Assembly: GCA_017632345.1 (NCBI GenBank)
Contig: JAGBRL010000059.1
Span: 62,001 to 126,000 of the forward strand
Reading direction: 5' to 3'
Origin: Paludibacteraceae bacterium
GTDB taxonomy: Bacteria > Bacteroidota > Bacteroidia > Bacteroidales > Paludibacteraceae
Length of the DNA stretch: 64,000 bases
Part shown: one piece after another, positions 18,139-26,570 of the stretch
Numbering within the stretch: the stretch's first letter is position 1
Layout: each line of letters starts with the position of its first letter
Notes under the pieces: generated by a model
The model's database searches: none
What the model was told of the DNA's origin: nothing
Seen by the model: only the letters and a program-made list of their open reading frames with translations
Program-made: the position numbers and the translations under genes

Positions 18139-19238
18139 TGAAAGTTGTTCATTACATACCAGGTATAGACCGTGCGGACGGAGGTACGGCAACTTACATG
18201 CAGACACTCGCAAAGTATCTTGGCATGATGGCGGAGGTTCATATATGCACGCATGAGTCGCGTAATCCTGTGGAGGTGCCAAACGCTCAAGTGCATTATT
18301 TTTCGAGCAGTTTGAAACGTCTTGCAGATGTGAAGAAGCAATGGCTCGACCTGATGGATTCGATTAAGCCAGATGTGGTTCATGTGAATTGCTGCTGGTT
18401 GCCTCTTTGCTCCTTAGTTCAGAAATGGTCGCAAAATAGAGGTGTCAAAGTGGTGCTTTCACCTCATGGCATGTTGGAGCCTTGGATTGTGAAACGTAAT
18501 TATTGGACAAAGAAATTGCCGGCTTTGCTTTTATACCAGAAGAAAGCGATAAAATCAGCTGATTTGATTCATGCAACAGCAGAAAGCGAGAAGGAGAATA
18601 TTCTTAAATTAAAATATAATGATAAAGTCGCAGTTGTTCCCAATAGCGTTGATTTGTCTGAAATAAAACTGAAAGATGAATGGAGCATAAAAAGGCAGGC
18701 ATTATTTCTTTCTCGCGTTCATGTGAAGAAGGGGGTAGAGCTTCTGATTGATGCGGTTACGGAATTGCGTAGAGGCGGAGAGTGTTTAGATGTGAGTTTC
18801 ATTGTGGCCGGCGAGGGCGATAAAGAGTATAGAGAGGGTATTCAAAGGAGAATCGTAGAGAGGGGGGTGCAGGATGTTGTTAAGTTGGTCGGCGGAATTT
18901 ACGGAGAGCAGAAGTGGATGGCTTATCGAAATGCAGACGTTTTTGTCCTCCCTACATTTTCAGAAAATTTTGGGATTGCTATAGCAGAGGCTTTGGCGTC
19001 CGGGACTCCGGTTATTACAACTCAAGGCACGCCATGGAAGGATTTGGAAACAGACTCTTGCGGATGCTGGATAAAAACGGATGTGAAAAGTTTGGCGGAT
19101 GCTTTGCGGAAAATGTTCTCTCTGAATGAGGTCGAACTGAAGACGTTAGGAGTTAACGCTCGTAGGCTGATTGAACGCAAGTATTCTGCAGAACAGACGG
19201 CCAAGCGGATGTTAGAGTTGTACAAAAGTTTAATGTGA
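18135..19238 (+). CDS. Family 4 glycosyltransferase
   Basis: 367 aa GT-B enzyme. N-terminus KVVHYIPGIDRADGGTATYM (glycine-rich acceptor loop), then SPHGMLEPW, ALFLSRVHVKKGVELLIDA and LPTFSENFGIAIAEALASG with the EX7E glutamates. SPHGML and LSRVHxKKG are typical of the WfgS/WcaI-like branch. ATG at 18135 overlaps the previous stop; a second ATG at 18138 follows directly and could be used. Expected to add a sugar on the cytoplasmic side. Confidence 0.88.
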   Translation: MMKVVHYIPGIDRADGGTATYMQTLAKYLGMMAEVHICTHESRNPVEVPNAQVHYFSSSLKRLADVKKQWLDLMDSIKPDVVHVNCCWLPLCSLVQKWSQNRGVKVVLSPHGMLEPWIVKRNYWTKKLPALLLYQKKAIKSADLIHATAESEKENILKLKYNDKVAVVPNSVDLSEIKLKDEWSIKRQALFLSRVHVKKGVELLIDAVTELRRGGECLDVSFIVAGEGDKEYREGIQRRIVERGVQDVVKLVGGIYGEQKWMAYRNADVFVLPTFSENFGIAIAEALASGTPVITTQGTPWKDLETDSCGCWIKTDVKSLADALRKMFSLNEVELKTLGVNARRLIERKYSAEQTAKRMLELYKSLM

Positions 19239-19256
19239 ATAACGTATGTGTTATAT

Positions 19257-20237
19257 ATGAGGAAAATTTGTTTGTCTGTGCTTATTCCGATGTGCAATGT
19301 GGAAAAGTATATTGGAGAGTGCCTCGATTCTATATTGAGCAACAAAGTTCAAGACTTTGAATATGAGGTGATAGTGGCTGATGATGGTTCCACAGATGGC
19401 TCATTGAGTGTGGCAAAGGATTTTGAGGCAAGGTATGAAAATGTGAAGGTGTTTTCTTTTGCTAACAGAGGGGCTAGTCTGACGAGAAAGTTTTTGTTGA
19501 ACGAAGCTAAGGGCGACTTTGTGTGGTTCGTTGACGGTGATGATTATGTGGATGAAAATGTATTTGTATGTATTCAGAAAGAGTTAAAAGATGAAAAAAC
19601 AGATGTTTTGATATTTGACTACAGACTGAAAGTTGGCGAGGATTTTTTGCAAGGTGATTTTAGAGAGGAAAAGGAGTGTACTTACGACAATGGTATTGAC
19701 TGCTGGTTAAATTGCAAGTTGAATGTGGAGGTTTGGAATAAAGTCATTCGAAAATCTTTGTTAGATGAGACTTGTTTTGTTGACCGAAGGTGCTATTGTG
19801 AGGATTTGTACTTTATATTTAGATTGTTTTCTGCAGCTCAAAATGTTAAAGTCGCAACCTTTTGCGGTTATTATTACAGACGATTAGACACATCCGTTTC
19901 TATTGCGGTCGAGTTTCAGAAAGATCGCCTGTATGACCATTTAGGCTTTTTTCATAGTCTGAATGTGGTGGCAGGTAAAGATACGGCGGGTTATCGTGCT
20001 ACGTTTTTTGCGCGTGTCATTAGGAATGTGGGATTCGTCTTTAGGACTGTACAGATGGATGATGGCGTAGAAAAAGATTGGTGCAGGAAAGCTACGGGCG
20101 AGATTGCAACTTTTGTAAAAAGAAATGGCGTGTTTTATAAACATGGTCTTACATTGTTGTTCTGCGCAATAAGTACGTATTCTTATATGAACATGAGAAC
20201 TTGGGTAAGCAGAAAATTGCAAAGATTCAGAAGCTGA
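19257..20237 (+). CDS. Family 2 glycosyltransferase
   Basis: 326 aa from ATG 19257; a GTG at 19248 is in frame but adds only three residues. GT-A motifs: KICLSVLIPMCNVEKYIGEC, VIVADDGSTDGSLSV, FVDGDDY (DxD) and RRCYCEDLYFIFRLF as the later acidic motif. The C-terminus overlaps the next gene as TGATG. One of five GT2 genes of about 310-330 aa in 13.4-23.4 kb with the same arrangement, pointing to family expansion within the locus. Confidence 0.86.
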   Translation: MRKICLSVLIPMCNVEKYIGECLDSILSNKVQDFEYEVIVADDGSTDGSLSVAKDFEARYENVKVFSFANRGASLTRKFLLNEAKGDFVWFVDGDDYVDENVFVCIQKELKDEKTDVLIFDYRLKVGEDFLQGDFREEKECTYDNGIDCWLNCKLNVEVWNKVIRKSLLDETCFVDRRCYCEDLYFIFRLFSAAQNVKVATFCGYYYRRLDTSVSIAVEFQKDRLYDHLGFFHSLNVVAGKDTAGYRATFFARVIRNVGFVFRTVQMDDGVEKDWCRKATGEIATFVKRNGVFYKHGLTLLFCAISTYSYMNMRTWVSRKLQRFRS

Positions 20238-21397
20238 TGAATATAGTTTTTCTTATTGGTGTCTATCCAAATTATGGAGGCACGGAAAAAATAACAACGG
20301 TTCTTGCGAATCGTTTTGCGGCGGATGGAAACAGAGTTTGGATTGCGTCGTTTGAGCAGCCTCGCCCGGAGTTGGCGGCAGATTTGAATGAAACGGTGCA
20401 ACTTGTCAGTCTGAATTATCCGGTCAAGTCAAACGCCAATGAGGCGATTTTGCGGAAGCTTGTGCAGGACGAAAAGATTGATGTCATTATAAACCAATGG
20501 TGCTTGCCTTATTTTGTGACTCAGCTTTGCAATAGGGCAAGGAGGGACACATCGTGCAAGTTGATTTCTGTGCTTCATGGTGTGCCGGACAGAAGCAAGA
20601 AGGTGATTGTTGCTGAGGATAGTGTCAAGGCAGCTTCTGGTCTGAAAAAAGTTGTAGCTGAATTTAAATTATGGGCCGTAAATAAAGTGATTCAAGGCAG
20701 CTTGCGTTACGTTTATAAAAACAGCGACAAGTACGTGCTTCTTTCTCCAAGCTTTAAAGCTTCTTTCGAAAAATACGCCTCGATGAGATGCACTGACGAT
20801 AAATTGCTTGCCATAGGCAATCCTGTTACAATAGATGTGGAGCCTTGCAGGTTTGAGGATAAGAGAAAGCAGATCCTTTACGTGGGGCGTATAGACAAGG
20901 AGAATAAGCGTGTCAATAGGATTGTTGAGGCTTGGGAGGCTTTGTTCAATGACTATCCGGACTGGTCGCTTGTGCTGGTGGGCGATGGTCCGCACCGTTC
21001 CGAATTGGAGGCTTATGTGCGGAATAACGGTATTGAGCGGGTCTCTTTCGAGGGTTTTGTAAAGGAGGAACCTGTTGAATATTACAAAAAATCGTCGATA
21101 CTGATGCTGACGTCAGATTTGGAAGGCTTCGGGTTAGTTGTGGTAGATGGAATGAGTTACGGAGTTGTTCCGGTTGTTTACGGAAGTTATTCTACAATTT
21201 ATGATATCCTGGATAATGGAGTGGACGGATTTATAACATCCTACCCTTACAATAAAGAAGAGACTCTGAAGGCTTTGAAGTCCTTAATGGATGATGAAAA
21301 ACAGCTGCGGCGTATGTCAGAAGCGGCTAAAATCAAGTCGCAATTGTTTTCTGTCGATAGTGTTTACAAGAAATGGATAGACTTATTAAATTCTTGA
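20237..21397 (+). CDS. Family 4 glycosyltransferase
   Basis: 386 aa starting at ATG 20237 (MNIVFLIGVYPNYGGTEKI). The open frame extends to a TTG at 20201 inside the previous gene, but the ATG gives the standard GT4 N-terminus with the GGTE acceptor loop. Donor half: KQILYVGRIDKENKRVNRIV, LVGDGPHRSELE and LTSDLEGFGLVVVDGMSYG, where Glu of EX7E is partly replaced by Asp. Probable retaining transferase (glucose, galactose or GlcNAc type); substrate not determinable. Confidence 0.87.
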   Translation: MNIVFLIGVYPNYGGTEKITTVLANRFAADGNRVWIASFEQPRPELAADLNETVQLVSLNYPVKSNANEAILRKLVQDEKIDVIINQWCLPYFVTQLCNRARRDTSCKLISVLHGVPDRSKKVIVAEDSVKAASGLKKVVAEFKLWAVNKVIQGSLRYVYKNSDKYVLLSPSFKASFEKYASMRCTDDKLLAIGNPVTIDVEPCRFEDKRKQILYVGRIDKENKRVNRIVEAWEALFNDYPDWSLVLVGDGPHRSELEAYVRNNGIERVSFEGFVKEEPVEYYKKSSILMLTSDLEGFGLVVVDGMSYGVVPVVYGSYSTIYDILDNGVDGFITSYPYNKEETLKALKSLMDDEKQLRRMSEAAKIKSQLFSVDSVYKKWIDLLNS

Positions 21398-21400
21398 GAT

Positions 21401-22381
21401 ATGTCTGAATGCAAATTGTCTATATTAGTTCCGTTTTATAACGTTGGCGAGTTCATAAAGCCTCTTCTTGATTGCTTTGAAAAACTTACATTGCCGGAAG
21501 AAGATTACGAAATAATCTTTTGGAATGACGGTTCTACAGATCAGTCTGTGGATTATGTGAAGGCGTTTTTGGGTGCTAAGAAAAACAGGTTTCTTTATAG
21601 CTCGAGTAACTTAGGGATTTATCCAGCAAGAAATAAGTTGCTGAATGTGGCTAAGGGAGATTATATTTGGTTTGTAGATGCGGACGATTTGCTGGAGCCT
21701 TCCAAGGTTTCAGGATTGCTGGAAAAGTGTTTTGAGAATGATTTGGATTTGCTCTGTTTCAGTTATGAGAAGGTTACGGAGGACTTGCAAACTGTACTGG
21801 AGCGTTGCGTGACGCAAGATACAGGTTTGGTAAAAGGTAGAGACTATTATTCTGAAAATAAAATGGACGGATATCTGTGGATTCGTTTCTTTAAACGTAA
21901 GATGTTGCTTGACAGTGGTTTGCGGTTTGACGAGTCGTTGAAAGTGCTGGGGGATTATGATTTTACGCAAAAGATAGTGTCTGTGACAGATAGGATGATG
22001 GGCGTTTCAGATGTCGCTTATACGTATAGGGAACGAAATGGCTCTTTGCTGCATGAGAAAGGCTCTGACGAAAGGGTGGTGCTTGCATTGCTGAAGATAT
22101 TGGCAAGTCTGAACGATTATTATACGGAGCGTAATGATTCATATCTGTTAGGTCTGTCTTATTACAGGACACAGCGGCAGATGAATGTGATTTTACGTTT
22201 TGTAAACGTGGCGGATTTTGAGGCAAGGATAAGAAGTGCGGCGAAGAGATTTGTGTTTGGCACAAAAGCTCCATTGAAGTATAGATTCTTTGCTTTGTGT
22301 GAGTTTGTGTCACCTGCGTTTGTGTGCCGTTTTTTCGGATTGATGAACAAAGTTAGAGAGTGGCTGAAAAAAAGATTTTGA
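21401..22381 (+). CDS. Family 2 glycosyltransferase
   Basis: 326 aa: KLSILVPFYNVGEFIKPLL, IIFWNDGSTDQSVDYV (an Asn-Asp where most relatives have Asp-Asp) and FVDADDL. KVLGDYDFTQKIV matches the second acidic motif. Followed after one base by another GT2 of nearly equal length (328 aa), a probable tandem pair. Substrate unknown. Confidence 0.86.
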   Translation: MSECKLSILVPFYNVGEFIKPLLDCFEKLTLPEEDYEIIFWNDGSTDQSVDYVKAFLGAKKNRFLYSSSNLGIYPARNKLLNVAKGDYIWFVDADDLLEPSKVSGLLEKCFENDLDLLCFSYEKVTEDLQTVLERCVTQDTGLVKGRDYYSENKMDGYLWIRFFKRKMLLDSGLRFDESLKVLGDYDFTQKIVSVTDRMMGVSDVAYTYRERNGSLLHEKGSDERVVLALLKILASLNDYYTERNDSYLLGLSYYRTQRQMNVILRFVNVADFEARIRSAAKRFVFGTKAPLKYRFFALCEFVSPAFVCRFFGLMNKVREWLKKRF

Positions 22382-22382
22382 C

Positions 22383-23369
22383 ATGAGCATGAAAGATGAA
22401 GTTTTATTGTCATTTTTAGTTCCTGTGTACAATGTTGAGGCATTCGTGGGAGAGTGTTTGCAGAGTCTGTTTGATTGCGGGCTGGAGCAATCCTCGTTTG
22501 AGGTGATTGTTATGTTGGATGGTTCCAAGGATGGCTCAGAAGCAGTTGTAAGGCAACGCAAGGAGAGTAATCTGAAAATATACAGCCAGGCGAACAAAGG
22601 TCTGGCATTGACAAGGAACGAGCTGCTGAAATTGTCTTCGGGCAAATATGTCTGGTTCGTAGATTCTGACGACAAGATAGAGCCTCGTAGCGTTGCAACC
22701 TTTTTGTCAGTAATGGAAGACGGTGATTTGGACGTGCTGATGTTTGATTACCAAGATTGGGACGGGCGGCAGAGCATGGACGGATGGCAGACCACTTATG
22801 GATTGTCCGAAATAGAAACAGGCAAAGCTTTTTATCTGAAAAATAAAAGATTTCAAGTTGCATGGAGTTCTCTTTATAAAAGGTCGTTTTTGCTTCAGAA
22901 CGGAATCGTTTTTCCAGATTACAGAGTGGGTGAAGATTTGCAGTTTTCTCAAATGGTCTATTTCTTTTCGCAGAGAGTTAGGCAAATATCGTTGTGCGGT
23001 TACTATTACAGGCAAGTTTTAGGGTCGTTGTCAAAAACGAGCAGTTCGGGAGTGAAGTCGCTTGACGCTTTCTTGAAAACATTTAGGTTTGCGTCAGACT
23101 TATATCCGGAGAAAGACTCTGAATTTGCAAGCACAGTTATATTCAGGACGTTGAGAGAATTGAACGTTCAAGCCCGAACCGCAACAAAAGAGCAGCTGGC
23201 AGATTGCGATTATTGGAACAAATTGACGGAACATATAAATTATGCGCGTAGAAAAAATTCAGGCATGGCGTTGTCATACAAAATGTTGCTGTGCGTGTGG
23301 GCTGTGTTGCCTAAGTCGTTTTTTTATGTTCAGGTTGCGTTGAATAAGCTGAAGAATTTGAAATTTTGA
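22383..23369 (+). CDS. Family 2 glycosyltransferase
   Basis: 328 aa: LLSFLVPVYNVEAFVGECL, FEVIVMLDGSKDGSEAVV, GLALTRNELLKLSSGKYVW and FVDSDDKI (metal site), then YRVGEDLQFSQMVYFF. The first acidic motif reads MLDGSKDG rather than VDDGSxDG, so the first Asp of the pair is Leu; the second Asp, which contacts the uridine in GT2 structures, is kept. Only one base separates it from the preceding GT2. Probably active but with altered donor binding; inferred. Confidence 0.84.
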   Translation: MSMKDEVLLSFLVPVYNVEAFVGECLQSLFDCGLEQSSFEVIVMLDGSKDGSEAVVRQRKESNLKIYSQANKGLALTRNELLKLSSGKYVWFVDSDDKIEPRSVATFLSVMEDGDLDVLMFDYQDWDGRQSMDGWQTTYGLSEIETGKAFYLKNKRFQVAWSSLYKRSFLLQNGIVFPDYRVGEDLQFSQMVYFFSQRVRQISLCGYYYRQVLGSLSKTSSSGVKSLDAFLKTFRFASDLYPEKDSEFASTVIFRTLRELNVQARTATKEQLADCDYWNKLTEHINYARRKNSGMALSYKMLLCVWAVLPKSFFYVQVALNKLKNLKF

Positions 23370-23381
23370 AAATATATATGT

Positions 23382-24086
23382 GTGATTAATAAAACTATAC
23401 ATTACTGCAAGTTTGGCAATTCGGCAGACTCAGATCTGGTGAAGATGTGCAAAGAGAGCTGGAAACGGCATCTCGAAGGGTATGAGTTCAAGGAGTGGAA
23501 CGAGTCCAATTTTGATGTAAACTCACATCCATACACCAAGAGAGCATACGAAAAGAAGATGTACGCTTTCGTGGCAGATTATGTCCGTATATGGGCACTG
23601 TACAATTACGGAGGCTTATATTTAGATACAGACGTGGAGGTGTTCAAGTCTTTTGATGATTTGCTGGACTCGGAGGTTTTTCTTGGCTTTGAAACAGACT
23701 ATTTAGTTGCGACATGTGTTATAGGAGCAGAGAAAGGCAGCGGTTTCATAGGAGAGTTTTTTGCCAAGTATGAAAATAAAAGATTTGCAGGGCTGGAGAC
23801 AAACGTGGATTTTCTTGCAGATTTTTTAAGAGCAAAAGGCTTCAAACTGAATGGAAGCAAATATGAGGAGCAGGGTAGAGTGAAGATTTATCCGCAGCGC
23901 TGTTTTTCGCCCAAAGACAGGGCTACGGGCAAGTTTGAGGTGGATGATGACACTTACTGTGTGCATCACTTTGCTGCGTCTTGGTTGCCTTGGTACATCA
24001 AGTTTGAAGAGTATATATGCAAAGTGTTAGGGATTAGATGCAGAAGCATTTGTTATAGATTCAATAAAAAATATCTTTCTAAGTAA
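23382..24086 (+). CDS. GT32-type glycosyltransferase (OCH1/capsule mannosyl- or galactosyltransferase-like)
   Basis: 234 aa. N-terminus INKTIHYCKFGNSADSDLV is the family's IPKxIHxxWFG start with Cys-Lys-Phe in place of CWF. YNYGGLYLDTDVEVFKSFDD is the diagnostic GT32 segment with the DxD metal site, and HHFAASW near residue 200 is the C-terminal signature. Start codon is GTG at 23382; the nearby ATG at 23378 is out of frame. Relatives transfer mannose, galactose or GlcNAc. The stop overlaps the next gene as TAATG. Confidence 0.85.
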   Translation: MINKTIHYCKFGNSADSDLVKMCKESWKRHLEGYEFKEWNESNFDVNSHPYTKRAYEKKMYAFVADYVRIWALYNYGGLYLDTDVEVFKSFDDLLDSEVFLGFETDYLVATCVIGAEKGSGFIGEFFAKYENKRFAGLETNVDFLADFLRAKGFKLNGSKYEEQGRVKIYPQRCFSPKDRATGKFEVDDDTYCVHHFAASWLPWYIKFEEYICKVLGIRCRSICYRFNKKYLSK

Positions 24087-24622
24087 TGGATTTGTCAAAC
24101 TATAGAGAGCCGAAGCCGCATCATCTTAGGCGTGTGTGCTGGTGTGTGTTTAATGCGACTATATTTCGTTGTTTTCCTGGTACTCCGTTGCGATTTGTGA
24201 GGAATTTGTTTTTGAAAGCTTTCGGAGCGAAAATCCCGTGGAAAAGTTGTGTCTATTCGTCTTGTAAAATATGGGCGCCGTGGAATCTTGAGGTCGGACA
24301 CTTTAGTTGTGTAGGGCCGAATACGGAATTGTACAATAAGGCGCCAATTGTAATCAAAGATAATTGCGTCGTTTCGCAGGGTGCGTATTTGTGTACGGCT
24401 TCGCATGATATTTCAGATTCGGCTCATCCGTTGATAACGGCTCCTATAGTGATGGAGGATAAGTCTTGGGTTGCGGCAGACGCTTTTGTCGGCATGGGAG
24501 TGACCATTGGCGAAGGTGCTGTTGTGGGAGCTCGCGCGTGTGTTTTTAAGGATGTTGAGGCTTGGAGCGTTGTTGGCGGAAATCCGGCTAAGTTTATAAA
24601 ACGGAGAGAAATTGTGAAATAA
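24086..24622 (+). CDS. WcaF-like sugar O-acetyltransferase
   Basis: 178 aa left-handed beta-helix protein of the colanic-acid acetyltransferase type. The N-terminal segment RRVCWCVFNATIFRCFPG and PLRFVRNLFLKAFGAKI match the WcaF family opening. The helix region has LCTASHDISD, with the probable catalytic His, and ends VVGGNPAKFIKRR. Last gene of the long run of tightly packed genes; a 90-nt gap with a promoter-like sequence follows. Confidence 0.84.
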   Translation: MDLSNYREPKPHHLRRVCWCVFNATIFRCFPGTPLRFVRNLFLKAFGAKIPWKSCVYSSCKIWAPWNLEVGHFSCVGPNTELYNKAPIVIKDNCVVSQGAYLCTASHDISDSAHPLITAPIVMEDKSWVAADAFVGMGVTIGEGAVVGARACVFKDVEAWSVVGGNPAKFIKRREIVK

Positions 24623-24649
24623 ATGTACGGCAAATTCTAAGGGAAAATT

Positions 24650-24680
24650 TTTGTTAGCTCGTCAGTTTTCATTAACTTTG
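24650..24680 (+). promoter_or_regulatory. Bacteroidetes-type promoter before the WaaE-like gene
   Basis: TTTG at 24650-24653, 19 nt spacer, TAACTTTG at 24673-24680: an exact match to the Bacteroidetes sigma-ABfr pattern (TTTG-N19-TAnnTTTG). Transcription would begin near 24687, giving a ~25-nt leader before the ATG at 24712. It marks a transcription unit separate from the upstream operon. Confidence 0.65.
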
Positions 24681-24711
24681 GGCGTTTTGTTGTTTTACTT
24701 AGGATGATAAT

Positions 24712-25605
24712 ATGTCTATAGCTGCGATTATTCTTACTAAAAACGAAGAGCTTCATATCGAACGGTGCATATCTTCTTTGAAGGGTGTGTGCGATGAGGT
24801 GTTTGTTGTGGACTCTTTCAGTACAGACAGGACTGTTGAGATTGCGAAAGTGCTTGGCGCGACGGTGTTGCAGAATGCCTGGAAGAATTATGCGACGCAG
24901 TTTAACTGGGCTTTGGCTAATTGCCCGATTAAGTCGGACTGGCTTTGGCGCATAGATGCGGACGAGTATCTGTCTGGTGGATTGGGCGAGGCGGTGAAGA
25001 TGCGCATAGACGGCGCGGATGAGGCTGTCAACGGATTTTATGTGCGTAAGAAGATTGTCTTCATGGGCAGGGAACTGCTTCATGGAGGCTGGTACCCTTC
25101 GTATCATCTGAAGGTTTGGAGGAGAGGTTTTGGCGATTGTGAGGACAAGTGGATGGACGAGCATATCCGCGTTTTCTCTGGCAGGACAGAAGTGGTGGAG
25201 GTCGGAGATCAGGTGGATGATAATCTTAACTCGCTCACTTGGTGGACTGAAAAACATAATGGATATGCAACAAGAGAAATGGTCGATATGCTATCTATTG
25301 AGTATGATTTGAGAAAAGAGGAGGAGGTTGAGCCTAAGTTTTTCGGAACAGAGGAGCAACGGAAGCGCTGGCTGAAAATTAAGTATGTGAAGTTTCCGCT
25401 TTTTGTGCGGCCTTTCTTGAATTTTGTGCTCAGATACATATTTAAAGGCGGTTTCCTTGATGGCAAGCAGGGGCTTGTATGGCATTTCCTCCAAGGCTTT
25501 TGGTATCGTTTTTTAGTTGACGCTAAAATCTATGAAGTGAAAAAGAAGTTTAACTGGAACGATGTTGAAATTGCAAATTATTTGAAGAAAACTTTTTTGT
25601 CGTGA
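24712..25605 (+). CDS. WaaE/KdtX-like LPS core glycosyltransferase (family 2)
   Basis: 297 aa. SIAAIILTKNEELHIERCI, CDEVFVVDSFSTDRTVEIA and WLWRIDADEYLSGGL are the signatures of the WaaE-like GT2 branch, which adds a sugar to the LPS inner core in characterised members. The C-terminal third contains the basic and aromatic segment that follows the catalytic domain in this branch. It has its own promoter-like sequence, consistent with a core gene next to, but not inside, the O-chain operon. Core role is inferred from family. Confidence 0.85.
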   Translation: MSIAAIILTKNEELHIERCISSLKGVCDEVFVVDSFSTDRTVEIAKVLGATVLQNAWKNYATQFNWALANCPIKSDWLWRIDADEYLSGGLGEAVKMRIDGADEAVNGFYVRKKIVFMGRELLHGGWYPSYHLKVWRRGFGDCEDKWMDEHIRVFSGRTEVVEVGDQVDDNLNSLTWWTEKHNGYATREMVDMLSIEYDLRKEEEVEPKFFGTEEQRKRWLKIKYVKFPLFVRPFLNFVLRYIFKGGFLDGKQGLVWHFLQGFWYRFLVDAKIYEVKKKFNWNDVEIANYLKKTFLS

Positions 25606-25671
25606 TTTTTGAACCATAGCATTAAAAGTTTGTCTAACATAACATATCTGTAGGATTAATTTTGCTTGAAA

Positions 25672-26424
25672 ATGAAAGTTTCGATAGTTACAACATGTTT
25701 TAACAGGGAAAAGACAATAAGAGACACGATAGAGAGTGTTTTGTCTCAGTCTTATCCGAACATAGAGTATATAGTGGTCGATGGGGCGTCCACAGACGGA
25801 ACTATGTCGATCGTGAATGAGTATAGAACTAGACTGAGCGACGTCGTTTCAGAGAAGGATTCTGGAATGTATGAGGCTATAAACAAAGGGATTCGCAGGT
25901 GTACAGGCGATATTGTGGGGCTTCTTCATTCTGATGATGTGCTTTATTCGGCGGATACAATCTCGCACGTGGTTGATTATTTCAGATCTAAAGCTTCAGA
26001 CTTGATTTATGGGAACGGCATATTTGTTGATTCGGCGAATTGGGATAAGATTGTGCGCGATTGGGTCAGCGGTCCGTTTGCTGTGAGCCGACTTTATTTC
26101 GGATGGCTGCCGCTGCATCCTACGGTCTTTATTCGCAGGGAGTGGTTTGACGTTTTGGGAATGTATAATGAAAGCTATAAAATTTCGGCTGACTCGGATT
26201 TCCTTTTGAGGTATTTGTCATCCGATTATCTGCGCATCAATTATATCGACGAGTATATTGTGAAGATGCGTATGGGAGGACTTTCAACAGATGTGTCAAA
26301 AACTAAGCAGAAGTGGAATGAGGACATAAGGCTTTATAAGGCTCACGGCATGAATCCTTACAGTTCGTTGTTTTGCAAAGTTGCGTCGAAAGTGCCTCAG
26401 TTCATAAAGGCAAAACTGTTCTGA
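25672..26424 (+). CDS. Family 2 glycosyltransferase (short, WcaA/PglI-like type)
   Basis: 250 aa from ATG 25672; the TTG at 25666 only adds two residues. KVSIVTTCFNREKTIRDTI, EYIVVDGASTDGTMSIV, SGMYEAINKGIRR and LLHSDDVLY are the hallmarks, followed by LPLHPTVFIRREW and SADSDFLLRYL. Same subgroup as the enzyme at 9336-10061 but with a normal SDD metal motif. Last + strand gene before the convergent GH5 gene; a bidirectional terminator lies 110 nt downstream. Confidence 0.87.
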   Translation: MKVSIVTTCFNREKTIRDTIESVLSQSYPNIEYIVVDGASTDGTMSIVNEYRTRLSDVVSEKDSGMYEAINKGIRRCTGDIVGLLHSDDVLYSADTISHVVDYFRSKASDLIYGNGIFVDSANWDKIVRDWVSGPFAVSRLYFGWLPLHPTVFIRREWFDVLGMYNESYKISADSDFLLRYLSSDYLRINYIDEYIVKMRMGGLSTDVSKTKQKWNEDIRLYKAHGMNPYSSLFCKVASKVPQFIKAKLF

Positions 26425-26533
26425 CGCGACGAATTTGAAGAGCTTTTTGCTTAGGCTGATTATATTCGCGATGGGTTATGTGGGCATCGTGACAGAATGA
26501 ATTTGAGCAAAATAAGTAAATATTTAAGATATG

Positions 26534-26566
26534 AAAAAAGCAAGAGGTTAAGCCCCTTGCTTTTTT
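26534..26566. terminator. Bidirectional intrinsic terminator
   Basis: Perfect 11-bp inverted repeat, AAAAAAGCAAG (26534-26544) and CTTGCTTTTTT (26556-26566), with an 11-nt loop. U-runs appear at the end of the stem in both directions. It lies between the convergent GT2 (+) and GH5 (-) genes and can end both transcripts. Confidence 0.85.
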
Positions 26567-26570
26567 GTTT

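Noticed and set aside
25657..25664. TAATTTTG matching the -7 motif
   Set aside because: Only 7 nt before ATG 25672 and no TTTG at 19 nt; it would give a leaderless message. Judged coincidental in AT-rich DNA.
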